From NCBI RefSeq assembly GCF_900639985.1, contig NZ_CAAAIM010000007.1, positions 1 through 64,000 of the forward strand: a DNA stretch of 64,000 nt, read 5' to 3'. A program made the position numbers and the translations under genes. The DNA comes from Legionella rowbothamii. GTDB taxonomy: Bacteria > Pseudomonadota > Gammaproteobacteria > Legionellales > Legionellaceae. The stretch's first letter is position 1. The number at the start of each line of letters is the position of its first letter. The notes under the pieces were generated by a model. It saw only the letters and a program-made list of their open reading frames with translations, was not told the origin of the DNA and did no database searches. Of this stretch, positions 16,811 through 26,634 are shown piece after piece.

Positions 16811-18006
16811 ACGCTTATCCCATCAATACTTGCAACAGTATGCATGTCTTTATCACCACGACCGGATAAATTCACGATAATATTTTGGTCCTTTTCCATT
16901 GTCTTAGCCAGCTTCATCGCATAGGCTATCGCATGGCTAGATTCTAATGCGGGCATAATCCCTTCTACACGGGTCAGAGTACGAAATGCATCAAGTGCTT
17001 CCTCATCATTAATGGCTTCATATTTAACTCGACCAATGTCTTTTAAATAAGCATGCTCTGGTCCAACCCCAGGATAATCGAGGCCTGCGGAAATTGAGTG
17101 AGTATCTTGAATTTGTCCATGCTCATCACAAAGTAAATACGTGCGATTACCATGCAATACCCCGGGCTTTCCCGCAATTAGGGAAGCAGAATGCTGGCCA
17201 CTTTCCAAACCTTTGCCACCCGCTTCCACACCGTAAATAGCTACTGAGTCATCTTTAAGGAAAGGATAAAATAAGCCAATTGCATTAGAACCACCACCAA
17301 TACACGCCACTAACGCATCAGGTAACCGCCCTTTTTCTTCTAAAAATTGAGCACGGGCCTCCATACCAATAACGGTCTGAAAATCGCGTACCATCTGAGG
17401 GTAAGGATGAGGACCGGCCACCGTTCCAATAATATAAAAGGTATCATCAATATGACTGACCCAATCACGCATTGCTTCATTCAGTGCGTCTTTTAATGTT
17501 TTCGAGCCTGCGGTTACAGGTACTACCTCAGCACCCAATAATTTCATCCGATACACATTGGTTGCTTGACGTTTTACATCTTCAGCCCCCATGTAAACGA
17601 CACACTCAAAGCCTAACTTAGCAGCCACTGTTGCTGAAGCAACTCCATGCTGCCCAGCACCCGTTTCAGCAATGATCCGTGTTTTGCCCATTCGCTTGGC
17701 AAGTAAAGCTTGACCTACGGTATTATTCACTTTATGCGCGCCGGTGTGATTTAAATCTTCTCGTTTAAGATAAATTTGTGCTCCACCAACGAGCTGACTT
17801 AAACGTTCTGCATGATAAAGGGGACTTGGACGGCCCACAAAATAATTCAATTCTCGACTTAATTCCGCCAAAAATTCAGGATCATAGCGATATTTATTAT
17901 AAGCTTGTTCTAATTCTTTTAGGGCATGCATCAATGTATCTGCAACAAAAATGCCACCATAGGGACCAAAATGCCCGTGTTCATCAGGAAGTTCTTTTTT
18001 ATTCAT
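16807..18006 (-). CDS. trpB: tryptophan synthase beta chain
   Basis: A 399-residue PLP enzyme joining indole and serine to make tryptophan. The PLP lysine is in HTGAHKVNN, the substrate loop is [10 protein letters not shown], and the phosphate-binding glycines are in [10 protein letters not shown]. Length is typical of TrpB1. It lies between trpF (54 nt upstream) and trpA (4-nt overlap), the usual trpFBA order of gammaproteobacteria with a split trp pathway. The trpE, G, D and C genes are not in the window. No leader peptide or attenuator was seen upstream. Confidence 0.97.
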   Translation of the reverse strand: MNKKELPDEHGHFGPYGGIFVADTLMHALKELEQAYNKYRYDPEFLAELSRELNYFVGRPSPLYHAERLSQLVGGAQIYLKREDLNHTGAHKVNNTVGQALLAKRMGKTRIIAETGAGQHGVASATVAAKLGFECVVYMGAEDVKRQATNVYRMKLLGAEVVPVTAGSKTLKDALNEAMRDWVSHIDDTFYIIGTVAGPHPYPQMVRDFQTVIGMEARAQFLEEKGRLPDALVACIGGGSNAIGLFYPFLKDDSVAIYGVEAGGKGLESGQHSASLIAGKPGVLHGNRTYLLCDEHGQIQDTHSISAGLDYPGVGPEHAYLKDIGRVKYEAINDEEALDAFRTLTRVEGIMPALESSHAIAYAMKLAKTMEKDQNIIVNLSGRGDKDMHTVASIDGISV

Positions 18007-18060
18007 TGCGTATATACCTCACTATGTAAACTAGGCTGTAGAACCTAGTAGTCATGGTAT

Positions 18061-18696
18061 TTAATTTAAGGCAAGCGTTGAAATACGCTTCATAAATTGC
18101 GTCATCTTAGTGTGATCTTTTATTCCAGGAGACGCTTCGATACCACTGCATAAATCTACTGCATAAGGATGGCAACTTTTAATGGCATCCAGCACATTCG
18201 ACTCATCTAATCCTCCTGCTAATATGTATGGTTTTTCTAATCGTCGGGGAATGACTCCCCAATCAAAAGTAAGTCCCGTGCCCCCTCTTGCGGCATTTGA
18301 AGGCGTATCCAACAACACAGCACGTGCATCACTGTAATCTTTTGCCATTTGTTGAATGTATGCACTTGAATCCGAATGAATGGCTTTAATAAACGGTTTA
18401 TTAAACTGCTGACAAAATGCTACCGATTCTGCACCATGAAACTGAAGTAGTTGGATCGGTAGTTCTTCAATAATTTGCTGTACTAATTCCACTTCGGGGT
18501 CGACCAAAACAGCTACTGCATCAACAAAGGGCGGACTGTTTTTTAATAAAATCTTAGCCTGTTCAACTGTGACATAGCGCGAGCTTTTGGGATAAAAAAT
18601 TAAACCTATAGCATCAACACCTAAGTGAACAGCATGAGCAATGTCGTCACTACGCGTCATACCACACATTTTGACTCGCACACGCGACGGATTCAA
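18061..18696 (-). CDS. trpF: phosphoribosylanthranilate isomerase
   Basis: A 211-residue single-domain TIM barrel converting phosphoribosylanthranilate to CdRP. The N-terminal RVKMCGMTRSDD holds the catalytic Cys and GVDAIGLIFYPKSSRYV follows; the catalytic Asp lies in AVLLDTPS, and the phosphate-binding end contains LAGGLDESNV and GIEASPGIKD. The start is TTG with GGGAG 6 nt upstream, directly after the truA stop. TrpF is thus probably transcribed with truA, as in many gammaproteobacteria, and with trpBA behind it. Confidence 0.95.
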   Translation of the reverse strand: MNPSRVRVKMCGMTRSDDIAHAVHLGVDAIGLIFYPKSSRYVTVEQAKILLKNSPPFVDAVAVLVDPEVELVQQIIEELPIQLLQFHGAESVAFCQQFNKPFIKAIHSDSSAYIQQMAKDYSDARAVLLDTPSNAARGGTGLTFDWGVIPRRLEKPYILAGGLDESNVLDAIKSCHPYAVDLCSGIEASPGIKDHTKMTQFMKRISTLALN

Positions 18697-19485
18697 TTAT
18701 TTCTCCCAAAGAAAAGCTGGTCCAGGACTATTTTGTAATATTCCAAATTCTTGAGGATAAGTTACTTGCACTAAATACAAACCATAGGCCGGTGCTGTTT
18801 CAGCGCCTAGTCGTCTATCACGCGCAGTTAAAACTTCTTCAACCCAAGATACCGGATGTTTTCCTGAGCCTACAGCAATTAAAACACCTGCTATATTACG
18901 TACCATATGATGCAAAAAGGCATTTGCAGTAATATCGATGATGACTAAATCATTGGCACGGGTTACCTGGATTTTATGAACATTCCGCATGGGTGTATTT
19001 GACTGGCATTCAACTGAGCGAAAGGATGTAAAATCTTTTTCACCAACTAAAAACTGTGCGGCTTGGTGCATTAAACGATGATCTAACTGCCTGTACTGCC
19101 ACGTCATGTTACTGCGCAGTAATGCAGGCCGAATCGTTCCATTATAAATTATATACCGATATCTTCTGGCTGTTGCTGAGTACCGTGCATTAAATTCTTC
19201 TGGAAGTTCTTTGCCCCATTTAACACAAACATCTTTAGGCAAAAAGGAATTTGCTCCATGAATCCACGCCCTTATACTGCGTTCTTTATCTGTATCAAAA
19301 TGAACCACTTGATTAGTTGCATGCACTCCTGTATCCGTTCTGCCTGCACAAACAACAGAAATAGGGCTATCGGCGACTTTTGATAAAGCATGTTCTAAGG
19401 CTTGTTGCACGGTATGCAAGCCCGTTTGTGCTTGCCAGCCATGATAGTGGCTACCATCGTACTCAAGCACTAAGGCAATACGCAT
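18697..19485 (-). CDS. truA: tRNA pseudouridine(38-40) synthase
   Basis: A 262-residue enzyme that isomerises uridines 38-40 in the tRNA anticodon arm. The catalytic Asp is in CAGRTDTGVHATNQVVHFD near residue 52. Other family blocks are LEYDGSHYHGWQ at the start, ARRYRYIIYN and HHMVRNIAGVLIAVG. It is the first gene of the minus-strand truA-trpF-trpB-trpA cluster. Length is normal. Confidence 0.96.
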   Translation of the reverse strand: MRIALVLEYDGSHYHGWQAQTGLHTVQQALEHALSKVADSPISVVCAGRTDTGVHATNQVVHFDTDKERSIRAWIHGANSFLPKDVCVKWGKELPEEFNARYSATARRYRYIIYNGTIRPALLRSNMTWQYRQLDHRLMHQAAQFLVGEKDFTSFRSVECQSNTPMRNVHKIQVTRANDLVIIDITANAFLHHMVRNIAGVLIAVGSGKHPVSWVEEVLTARDRRLGAETAPAYGLYLVQVTYPQEFGILQNSPGPAFLWEK

Positions 19486-19670
19486 TCATTATTCCTAAAT
19501 AAAATGGCTCAATTTATATTACTGTATTTGCTTTGTCTATACCTTAGGCGATTCATTTTCAAAGTTTTGTCTATTCAAGCCTCAGATAGTAATTATTTTT
19601 CTTGATCCATTTGAATAGCCATGATAATTTCGTGGGCTTTATTTCGAAAAAGCACATTGAGACGCATTCT

Positions 19671-20483
19671 ATGAGATGGAATTTTTTTTGTCGCAGCATT
19701 GCTACTTTAGCATTTGTTTTTAGTCATCCAACTTATTCTCAAGATTCAGAAAAAAACTTAGAACCGTTTTGGAGTTCAACAGGAAATTGGGTTGTTTCTT
19801 TTGGAGCTGGCGTTCAGTATCCTCAATGGAATGATCTAATGAGAGTTAATAATACTCCGAGCCCTTTAACTCCTCGCAGTAATAATCTATTTTCCACTCG
19901 CAACCAAAGTGAACCGGTGATTGGTCTTGCTTTAGGACGACGCTGGCAACATGATAGCGTTTGGTTTCCAGCCTATTCCTTTAACGCTGTATGGAAGTAT
20001 TTTTTCAGGACTAATATTGGTAATACAATTCTCCATAATTCAGGTCCAGAATTATCTAACTATAAATATGATTGGGATTTGACAGCAAATATGCTCTTAG
20101 CTTCCGCAAAAGTGAACCTCTTTGAATATAGGAAATTTTCTCCTTTTGCGCATGCCGGGATTGGGAGCTCATTTAATAGAACATCACATTATAGAGAAAG
20201 AGCGCCGGTCGGTGTAACTCCTCGAGTAAGCCCACAATTTACCAATTTTAGCACCAGTGAATTTACGTATAATGTGGGTGCAGGTGTTGATCTTCTGCTT
20301 ACACCACAATGGACTCTATCAGTTGGATATAGTTATCAGGACTTAGGACAAATTAGTTCTGGCCCTGGGAAAGGAACCTGGTCTAATCAATCATTAAACC
20401 CTGGCTCTTACCATTCCAATGAAGTGTTGGTTTCTGTAAGCTATACTTTTGGTGGAAACCAGACAATACAAGCAGATAAGTAG
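19671..20483 (+). CDS. outer-membrane beta-barrel protein (hypothetical)
   Basis: A 270-residue predicted outer-membrane protein. The ATG at 19671 is chosen over an upstream TTG because it begins a clear signal peptide (RWNFFCRSIATLAFVF) with cleavage near HPTYSQ. The mature part alternates aromatic and polar residues typical of beta strands and ends FGGNQTIQADK after SVSYTF. The pattern VGAGVDLLLTPQWTLSVGYSYQDLG is that of OmpA/OmpW-like small barrels. A protein of the same design is encoded at 50033-50812 (GAGVDVDVNQNVRVGLGYRF), and both also share an ASAK...FAHAGIG or YASLGLG segment. Ligand or role is unknown. A palindromic repeat follows the stop. Confidence 0.72.
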   Translation: MRWNFFCRSIATLAFVFSHPTYSQDSEKNLEPFWSSTGNWVVSFGAGVQYPQWNDLMRVNNTPSPLTPRSNNLFSTRNQSEPVIGLALGRRWQHDSVWFPAYSFNAVWKYFFRTNIGNTILHNSGPELSNYKYDWDLTANMLLASAKVNLFEYRKFSPFAHAGIGSSFNRTSHYRERAPVGVTPRVSPQFTNFSTSEFTYNVGAGVDLLLTPQWTLSVGYSYQDLGQISSGPGKGTWSNQSLNPGSYHSNEVLVSVSYTFGGNQTIQADK

Positions 20484-20499
20484 ACTTTGGCACAAATCT

Positions 20500-20526
20500 G
20501 TAGGTTGGGTCCATGGCCCAACCTAC
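20500..20526. repeat. GTAGGTTGGG palindrome
   Basis: GTAGGTTGGG, 7 nt, then CCCAACCTAC form a perfect 10-bp stem 17 nt past the stop of the outer-membrane protein gene. It is the short form of the GTAGGYTGGG element family and a possible terminator. Confidence 0.6.
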
Positions 20527-20642
20527 AAAATATAACCATTAATATAATATCCTTTATCCCTCATTTAAAAGCACCTTGAAATCGCTTGCATTAGCACTAC
20601 CTCTAATACATAATTTACCCCCTGCTTTTTTCCCGGATTACT

Positions 20643-21494
20643 ATGTCAGCATCATTGATTGATGGAAAAACTTTATCTGCTCTCCGTCGAGATCAATTAA
20701 AACATCGAGTGCATGAGCTCATGCAACAAGGACATCGTGCTCCAGGTCTTGCGGTAGTACTTGTTGGTAATGATTCTGCCTCATCGGTGTATGTTAATAA
20801 CAAGAGAAAAGCATGTGTTGAAGTGGGTATTACTTCCCACTCTTATGACTTGCCCGAAAAAACCAGTCAGGAGGAGTTAATCAAACTTATTGATAAGTTA
20901 AATGATTCCCAAGAGATTGATGGCATCCTCATTCAATTACCGCTTCCCAGGCATATTAATGAATCAGTAATCATTGAGCACATTAAGCCTGCAAAAGATG
21001 TGGATGGTTTCCATCCCTATAATTTAGGCCGACTGGCCCAACGCAATCCCCTACTCCGCCCATGCACTCCTATGGGTATTATGAGTCTACTTGACCATTA
21101 TCAGCTGAACGTAAAAGGCAAACATGCGGTGGTAATTGGTGCATCCAACATTGTCGGGCGTCCCATGAGTTTGGAATTACTTGCCGCCGGAGCCACAGTT
21201 ACGGTTTGTCATCGTTTAACTCAAAATCTCGAGCATTTTGTGCGTATTGCTGATTTCATTATTGTTGCAGCAGGCCATATGGACGTTATTGATGTGGATT
21301 GGCTCACTGAAAACCAAGTTGTTATTGATGTTGGTATTCACCGTCTTCCTGATGGAACGATTCGCGGCGATGTAGATTTTAAAAAAGCGCTTAAGAAAGT
21401 TGCCTGGATTACTCCGGTTCCTGGTGGCGTAGGACCAATGACTGTTGCCAGCCTCCTTGAAAACACCTTAATGGCAGCATCAAAACCAAAATAG
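20643..21494 (+). CDS. folD: bifunctional methylenetetrahydrofolate dehydrogenase/cyclohydrolase
   Basis: A 283-residue enzyme interconverting methylene-, methenyl- and formyl-tetrahydrofolate with NADP. The catalytic Tyr and Lys are in [12 protein letters not shown] near residues 48-56. The signatures [12 protein letters not shown] and [11 protein letters not shown] are clear, the NADP site has [13 protein letters not shown], and the C-terminus has [19 protein letters not shown]. Length and motifs are normal. It is monocistronic; a hairpin repeat follows within 6 nt of the stop. Confidence 0.97.
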   Translation: MSASLIDGKTLSALRRDQLKHRVHELMQQGHRAPGLAVVLVGNDSASSVYVNNKRKACVEVGITSHSYDLPEKTSQEELIKLIDKLNDSQEIDGILIQLPLPRHINESVIIEHIKPAKDVDGFHPYNLGRLAQRNPLLRPCTPMGIMSLLDHYQLNVKGKHAVVIGASNIVGRPMSLELLAAGATVTVCHRLTQNLEHFVRIADFIIVAAGHMDVIDVDWLTENQVVIDVGIHRLPDGTIRGDVDFKKALKKVAWITPVPGGVGPMTVASLLENTLMAASKPK

Positions 21495-21500
21495 AGAAAA

Positions 21501-21520
21501 CCTGGTTGCAAGCAACCAGG
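21501..21520. repeat. CCTGGTTGC hairpin repeat
   Basis: CCTGGTTGC-AA-GCAACCAGG is a perfect 9-bp inverted repeat 6 nt past the folD stop, followed by CTACGCC. It is the cleanest copy of this dispersed family and lies between convergent genes. Confidence 0.65.
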
Positions 21521-21542
21521 CTACGCCTAATCTATTTTAAGA

Positions 21543-21746
21543 CTATTTTTCTTCAAAAGAATCCCAATCAAACTCCCCGTTGATTTCTTCGAAATCATCT
21601 TTAAATTCTTCCCGCAGGCGTTTGCGCTCTAAACGTTCTTCTAGCATTCGTCGTACATTTTTTCGATGATCGGTGTCTGTAGCATCATCATCGTAACTAT
21701 AATCAGAAAAAGATTGATCATCATAATCTTCATGCAGATCTCTCAT
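21543..21746 (-). CDS. small acidic protein (PA3496-like)
   Basis: A 67-residue very acidic protein: an Asp/Tyr-rich N-terminus, a basic helical middle (RRMLEERLERKRLREEF) and an acidic tail. The central (R)xxxEERLExKRLREE pattern resembles the small conserved PA3496 family of gammaproteobacteria, which has been given a putative envelope-integrity name but no firm function. It has no signal peptide or membrane segment. It is convergent with folD and divergent from rlmJ, with 133 bp between the two starts. Confidence 0.6.
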   Translation of the reverse strand: MRDLHEDYDDQSFSDYSYDDDATDTDHRKNVRRMLEERLERKRLREEFKDDFEEINGEFDWDSFEEK

Positions 21747-21879
21747 CGCTGTCTCCTATCAGACTTTATCAAAAGGGCACGAGATACTGTAAAATTTACC
21801 CTTCTTACAAAGAGTATAGTAGAAAATTTTTTTAATCTGATATAATTCATCGCATTACTCCTAATGCGAAAATTATTTT

Positions 21880-22710
21880 ATGCTGAGCTATCAACACGGA
21901 TATCATGCCGGTAATTATGCCGACGTCATCAAACATATTGCGTTAACCCGCCTATTAAACTACCTCACGATTAAAGATAAGCCTTTGTTTTATCTCGAAA
22001 CTCATTCAGGTAAAGGGATTTATGATTTAAAGAATAAACAAGCCGAAAAAACGGGGGAGTACAAACAAGGCATCAAGCTAATTTGGCCGGATCATAAAAC
22101 TCTGCCCCCTGTTTTTCATAATTACACTCAAGCGATATCAGATCTCAATAAAAATAACGAGTTGAAGTACTATCCTGGCTCCCCCAGTTTAGCTATTAAA
22201 AACCTGCGCGATCAAGATCGGTTGTATTTTTGCGAACTTCACCCAACAGAGTTTGATGAGCTGAGTACCCTACCCCGTTGTAACAAAAAAGTACATTTCA
22301 GCAATACTGATGGGATTGCTGCAATGCATGCATTACTGCCACCACCTGAAAAAAGAGGTTTAATCTTTATCGACCCTTCTTTTGAAATAAAAGATGAATA
22401 TAAAACAATTCCCGCTGCTATAAAACAGGCTGTTGCTCGTTTTTCTACAGGAGTTTATTGTCTTTGGTATCCTGTAGTTGATAGAAGACTCGTTGATAGA
22501 CTGGTACGTAACATGAAAGATATCAAAGCCAATAGTGCTTTACGTATTGAGTTTAATTTAACGATGGCACCAATGGGAGGAATGTCTGGAGCAGGTCTTT
22601 GGATAATCAACCCGCCCTATACTTTTGTTGAGGAAATGAAAACTGCCTTAGATGCCTTGCGCATCTATTTTAACCCAGGGGTTTCCTCTTACCTTATCGA
22701 GACTTACTAA
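21880..22710 (+). CDS. rlmJ: 23S rRNA (adenine(2030)-N6)-methyltransferase
   Basis: A 276-residue SAM-dependent methyltransferase acting on A2030 of 23S rRNA. The family N-terminus [18 protein letters not shown] is unmistakable, [10 protein letters not shown] follows, and YPGSPSLA is conserved. The catalytic motif IV, usually DPPY or DPPF, reads DPSFE here (LIFIDPSFE near residue 165), so the second Pro is Ser. C-terminal [15 protein letters not shown] matches the family. The gloB start follows 1 nt after the stop, so the two are co-transcribed. Confidence 0.93.
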   Translation: MLSYQHGYHAGNYADVIKHIALTRLLNYLTIKDKPLFYLETHSGKGIYDLKNKQAEKTGEYKQGIKLIWPDHKTLPPVFHNYTQAISDLNKNNELKYYPGSPSLAIKNLRDQDRLYFCELHPTEFDELSTLPRCNKKVHFSNTDGIAAMHALLPPPEKRGLIFIDPSFEIKDEYKTIPAAIKQAVARFSTGVYCLWYPVVDRRLVDRLVRNMKDIKANSALRIEFNLTMAPMGGMSGAGLWIINPPYTFVEEMKTALDALRIYFNPGVSSYLIETY

Positions 22711-22711
22711 T

Positions 22712-23476
22712 ATGACTATTGCCCCCATCTCTGCATTCACTGATAACTACATTTGGGCTATTATTGATAAAGAGGCAGGGGCGTTTGATTGTGTTGATCC
22801 TGGCGAAGCACGGCCAGTACGTCAATTTGCTAAAGAACACGATCTGCAGCTGCGGTCTATTTTACTTACGCACCATCACCATGATCACATCGGCGGCGTT
22901 GCCCAACTCCTTCATGATGCTCCTCACTGTACTGTTTATGGGCCTCATGATTCACGCATTCCATACATAAACCATCATGTAAGTGAGCATCAAACTATAA
23001 AAGTTGGGCAATGCTCTTTTCGTATTCTATCTAATCCAGGGCATACATCCAGCCACATTAGCTATTATGAAGCCCAGCAAGGCTGGTTATTTTGTGGCGA
23101 CACGCTTTTTTCAGCAGGTTGCGGCAGAGTATTTGACGGGACAATGGAACAATTACATCGTTCGATGGAACTTTTCAAATCATTACCTCCTGAAACAAAA
23201 GTGTACTGTGCTCATGAATATACCCTGCAAAATTTACGCTTTGCGGAAACAGTAGAACCACATAACCAGTCTATCCCAATGTACATCCAGAAATTACGAG
23301 CCCAAGCCAATCCTTGTACTTTGCCGTCGACAATAGAAATTGAGCTCTCAATAAATCCTTTTTTACGTACTCAAAGTCCAGAGGTGCAGACATTTGCCAA
23401 GCATCATGGTGCATTATCTATTAACCCATTAGATATTTTTGCGGCATTGCGTGAAGCGAAAAATAACTTCAAATAA
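22712..23476 (+). CDS. gloB: hydroxyacylglutathione hydrolase (glyoxalase II)
   Basis: A 254-residue metallo-beta-lactamase-fold hydrolase that splits S-lactoylglutathione to lactate and glutathione in methylglyoxal detoxification. The ATG at 22712 is preferred over upstream frames that run into rlmJ. The dinuclear metal site is [10 protein letters not shown] near residue 52, with further ligands in [24 protein letters not shown] and [14 protein letters not shown]. Length is the family norm of about 255. It follows rlmJ by 1 nt. Confidence 0.95.
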   Translation: MTIAPISAFTDNYIWAIIDKEAGAFDCVDPGEARPVRQFAKEHDLQLRSILLTHHHHDHIGGVAQLLHDAPHCTVYGPHDSRIPYINHHVSEHQTIKVGQCSFRILSNPGHTSSHISYYEAQQGWLFCGDTLFSAGCGRVFDGTMEQLHRSMELFKSLPPETKVYCAHEYTLQNLRFAETVEPHNQSIPMYIQKLRAQANPCTLPSTIEIELSINPFLRTQSPEVQTFAKHHGALSINPLDIFAALREAKNNFK

Positions 23477-23590
23477 AACACGAAAAGACTTAATTGGAGA
23501 CGTTATGATTCAATAAGAGACAAAAAGGGTTTAATCATCGAACAAACTTTAGTACACTGACAAGCTAATAGCATTCATAGGTAAATACCT

Positions 23591-25060
23591 TTGAAAATAA
23601 TAATAATAATAAGATTTTTATTAGGTATTCTCATTTTTTGTGGTATTGCCAATACTCATGCCACTTCCGATGTATGGGAAGTGCTTCGTGGTGAATTTAA
23701 ACTAGACCATGAAGTTTCACGCGCCGAGGTCCAGGGACAAATCCGATGGCTAATTGCTCATCCAAGTTATTTGCAAAAAGTCTTTCGTCAGTCTCAGCCT
23801 TATATCTACCATATCGTTACAGAAATCAAGAAAAGAAACTTACCCGGAGAGCTAGCCTTAATTCCTATGATTGAAAGTGCCTTTGATCCCTTTGCTTATT
23901 CGGGGGTTGGTGCAGCTGGGTTATGGCAGATTATGCCTGGAACGGGGAAAGATTTGGGATTAAAACAAGATTGGTGGTTTGATGGACGACGCAGCATTGG
24001 TCCTTCAACTGATGCAGCCCTCAATTACTTGGTCTACCTCAATAAAACTTTTGATGGCAATTGGACACTATCCTTCGCATCTTATGATGCGGGGGAAGGA
24101 ACTATATCTCGTGCCATAAAAGCAGCCCAGCAAGATAACCGCAGTACGAGCTTCTGGGACTTGCCTGTCCCCAGAGAAACCCAAATTTACGTACCACGAC
24201 TGCTTGCCTTTGCAGAAATTGTAAAAAATGCGCAGCAATATAAATTATCAATTCCAGAAATTCCCTATCAGCCCTATTTCCAAGAAGTGAACATTGGCAG
24301 TCAAATCGATTTAAACCATGCAGCCAAATTAGCTGGAATTAGTTATCGCGAGTTAATCAAATTAAATCCCGGATTCAATCACTGGACTACAGCCCCTTAT
24401 AAACCCTTTAAATTATTAATACCTGCTGAAAAGGTACGTCAATTTAACTTAAATCTAGCGAACTTTCCTGAAGAGAAACGAGTGAGTTGGACCAAACACC
24501 AAGTGCAGCAGGGAGATAATCTAGACACTATTGCGAATAGATATCATACAACGGTGAATTTAATTAAGCAGTTAAACCAATTAACCACAAATCAAATAAA
24601 ACTCAATCAATCCATCTTGATTCCCAGTACTCGAAATGCACCGCTTGCTGCAACTCCTACTAAGAAAGAAATTGCCCTAGTCAAAACTACCTATTATAAA
24701 GCACCAACCCAATACAATGCTCCTGCCCCTGCGCCCACCTTGGCACTGGGAAGCCACCGTAAGATCCATATAGTGCAAGCATCGGATAGCTACCAACGCT
24801 TAGAAAAGATGTATGGTGTTAATGTGAACGACATTCTGACCTGGAATAAATTATCCAATAACCAACGTTTACGTGTCGGACAGCAATTAATAATCTGGAA
24901 AACAGTAAAGCCAACGCAGCAATATATAGTTCGCAACGGAGACACTTTAGATATAATCGCAAAACGCCACCAACTTCCATTAAATCAAATTCTTTCTTTG
25001 AATCCTGGACTAAAACAGAATACGCCTTTATACCTTGGGCAAAAAATTCTTATTGGATAA
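23591..25060 (+). CDS. mltD: membrane-bound lytic murein transglycosylase D (SLT plus LysM)
   Basis: A 489-residue peptidoglycan lytic transglycosylase. The start is TTG, followed by an ATA-repeat coding IIIII and a signal peptide ending near ANTHA. No lipobox is seen, unlike E. coli MltD. The SLT domain at about 75-200 has catalytic Glu in LALIPMIESAFDP, then GAAGLWQIMPGTGK. Three LysM peptidoglycan-binding repeats follow at about 309-350, 393-435 and 445-488 (VQQGDNLDTIANRYHTT; IVRNGDTLDIIAKRHQLP). The domain order is that of MltD. It is monocistronic. TTG as start is supported only by the signal peptide, as the ribosome site is weak. Confidence 0.9.
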   Translation: MKIIIIIRFLLGILIFCGIANTHATSDVWEVLRGEFKLDHEVSRAEVQGQIRWLIAHPSYLQKVFRQSQPYIYHIVTEIKKRNLPGELALIPMIESAFDPFAYSGVGAAGLWQIMPGTGKDLGLKQDWWFDGRRSIGPSTDAALNYLVYLNKTFDGNWTLSFASYDAGEGTISRAIKAAQQDNRSTSFWDLPVPRETQIYVPRLLAFAEIVKNAQQYKLSIPEIPYQPYFQEVNIGSQIDLNHAAKLAGISYRELIKLNPGFNHWTTAPYKPFKLLIPAEKVRQFNLNLANFPEEKRVSWTKHQVQQGDNLDTIANRYHTTVNLIKQLNQLTTNQIKLNQSILIPSTRNAPLAATPTKKEIALVKTTYYKAPTQYNAPAPAPTLALGSHRKIHIVQASDSYQRLEKMYGVNVNDILTWNKLSNNQRLRVGQQLIIWKTVKPTQQYIVRNGDTLDIIAKRHQLPLNQILSLNPGLKQNTPLYLGQKILIG

Positions 25061-25402
25061 AATTCACCTTTGACGAATATTAGTAATTAATATAAAAAAA
25101 CCTCACCATGACCATTTTTTGGGCACTGGAGCAAAACGGTTTACGTAGGGAGTGGGGATAATTATCAGAGGATACATCAAGGCTTAACCACGTTAATTGT
25201 TGAGGATTATTTTACAAGAAAACCTTAAGTAAGTTTCATGAATTGCAAGCTCACATGCGAAATATTGTATACAACCCTGTTAGTTCGTTCATTTTTAACT
25301 AAATAGTTACAAAAATTTTTAATTTCCGGCGTGAACCTTGCGAGAGTGAAATCAAAACTTGTGTTATACTGAAAATAACTTGTTTATAGTATTAATGAAT
25401 AT
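25061..25402. other. intergenic region with partial dispersed repeat and yciB promoter
   Basis: About 340 bp without a gene. A segment at about 25190-25210 (GGCTTAACCACGTTAATT) resembles the ends of the repeat at 37202-37285. A putative extended -10 promoter lies near 25362-25370. Nothing else was recognised. Confidence 0.5.
25362..25370 (+). promoter_or_regulatory. putative extended -10 promoter for yciB
   Basis: TGTTATACT fits TGn-TATAAT with one mismatch, 32 nt before the yciB start. No well-spaced -35 is evident. Confidence 0.4.
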
Positions 25403-25948
25403 ATGAAATTACTATTTGATTTTTTCCCTATAGTTTTATTTTTTATCGTATATAAACTTTCTAACATATATACAGCCACAGCAGTGGCAATGGTTGCATC
25501 ATTAAGCCAAGTAGCATTCTACCGTTTGAAATTCCAACATTATGAAAAAATGCACTTAATCAGCCTAGCAATCATTATGGTACTCGGTGGAGCAACCCTC
25601 TTTTTCCATAATCCATGGTTTATTAAATGGAAACCAACTGGAATTTATTGGCTTTCTGCTTTGATATTCTTCAGCTCAAGTTTTATAGGCAGCAAACCAT
25701 TAATTCAAAAAATGATGGAAGCCAATGTATCACTTCCCTCCAAAATCTGGCATAGACTTAACATTGCATGGTCTTTATTCTTTATCCTAATGGGAGCGGT
25801 CAATATTTATGTCGCCTATCATTACGATACGGATGCCTGGGTTAATTTTAAATTATTTGGTGGTGTAGGGTTTACCCTACTTTTTGTATTGATTCAAGCG
25901 TTTTACCTAACAAAACATATGGATGAAACCGGACTTGAGAAACAATAG
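25403..25948 (+). CDS. yciB: inner membrane septation/intracellular-spread protein YciB
   Basis: A 181-residue inner-membrane protein with about five hydrophobic helices and the YciB/IspA start [17 protein letters not shown]. Family blocks include [26 protein letters not shown], and a [24 protein letters not shown] end. In E. coli the protein is linked to envelope synthesis and division; in Shigella a homologue was named for intracellular spread. The pmrA gene starts 8 nt after its stop, so yciB, pmrA and pmrB may share a transcript. Confidence 0.9.
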   Translation: MKLLFDFFPIVLFFIVYKLSNIYTATAVAMVASLSQVAFYRLKFQHYEKMHLISLAIIMVLGGATLFFHNPWFIKWKPTGIYWLSALIFFSSSFIGSKPLIQKMMEANVSLPSKIWHRLNIAWSLFFILMGAVNIYVAYHYDTDAWVNFKLFGGVGFTLLFVLIQAFYLTKHMDETGLEKQ

Positions 25949-25956
25949 GAGCCAGA

Positions 25957-26634
25957 ATGAGACTCTTGCTAGTTGAAGATGACGAATTACTAGGAGATGC
26001 TGTAAAAACAGGATTAACCCAGTTTGGTTATATAGTCGACTGGCTCAAGGATGGGGAAGCAGCACGTGCAGCCTTAAAATCAGAATCTTTTGAATTAATC
26101 ATTCTTGATTTAGGTTTACCTAAATTATCAGGATTGGGATTATTACAAAATATTCGTAATGACGGTAATCCTACTCCTGTAATTATTCTCACTGCACGTG
26201 AATCAGTTGAAGATCGTGTTAAAGGTTTAGATAGTGGCGCGGATGATTACCTAGTTAAACCTTTTGACTTGAATGAGCTCAGTGCCCGAATTAGAGCATT
26301 GGTACGACGCTCTCAAGGTCGTGCAGACGCCGTACTTCAGTATAAAAATATTACCTTAGACCCTGCTGCCCATTCCGTTTTTGTTGATGAGGTTCTAGTT
26401 AATGTGCCTCGTCGAGAATTTGCGCTATTGCAAAAACTATTGGAAAACAGTGGGCAAGTTTTATCACGTGAACAGCTCATGCAAAGTATTTATGGGGGGG
26501 AAGAAGACGTAGATAGTAACGCACTTGAAGTTCATATTCATAATTTACGTAAAAAGCTTAATGCCAATTTTATACGCACTATTCGCGGTGTTGGTTATAT
26601 GGCTGAAAAAAATGATGGTATTGTGGTATCGTGA
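25957..26634 (+). CDS. pmrA: response regulator PmrA (OmpR family)
   Basis: A 225-residue two-component regulator. The receiver domain has acidic pocket EDD (residues 7-9), phosphoacceptor Asp51 (IILDLGLP) and Lys101 (YLVKPF). A winged-helix DNA-binding domain of OmpR type follows, ending EVHIHNLRKKL...TIRGVGYM. The ATG follows AGGAG. The sensor kinase overlaps by 4 nt. In L. pneumophila the PmrA regulator of this genomic neighbourhood (near rpoS and ruvC) controls many Dot/Icm effector genes, and the linkage here supports calling this PmrA rather than the related QseB. Direct tandem cTTAATatT-type boxes were not found in front of the effector-like genes of this window. Confidence 0.85.
   Translation: MRLLLVEDDELLGDAVKTGLTQFGYIVDWLKDGEAARAALKSESFELIILDLGLPKLSGLGLLQNIRNDGNPTPVIILTARESVEDRVKGLDSGADDYLVKPFDLNELSARIRALVRRSQGRADAVLQYKNITLDPAAHSVFVDEVLVNVPRREFALLQKLLENSGQVLSREQLMQSIYGGEEDVDSNALEVHIHNLRKKLNANFIRTIRGVGYMAEKNDGIVVS

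Noticed and set aside
23505..23516. GGAG followed by ATG ATT CAA TAA upstream of mltD as a leader minigene
   Set aside because: Only three codons long, and nothing else suggests attenuation control.
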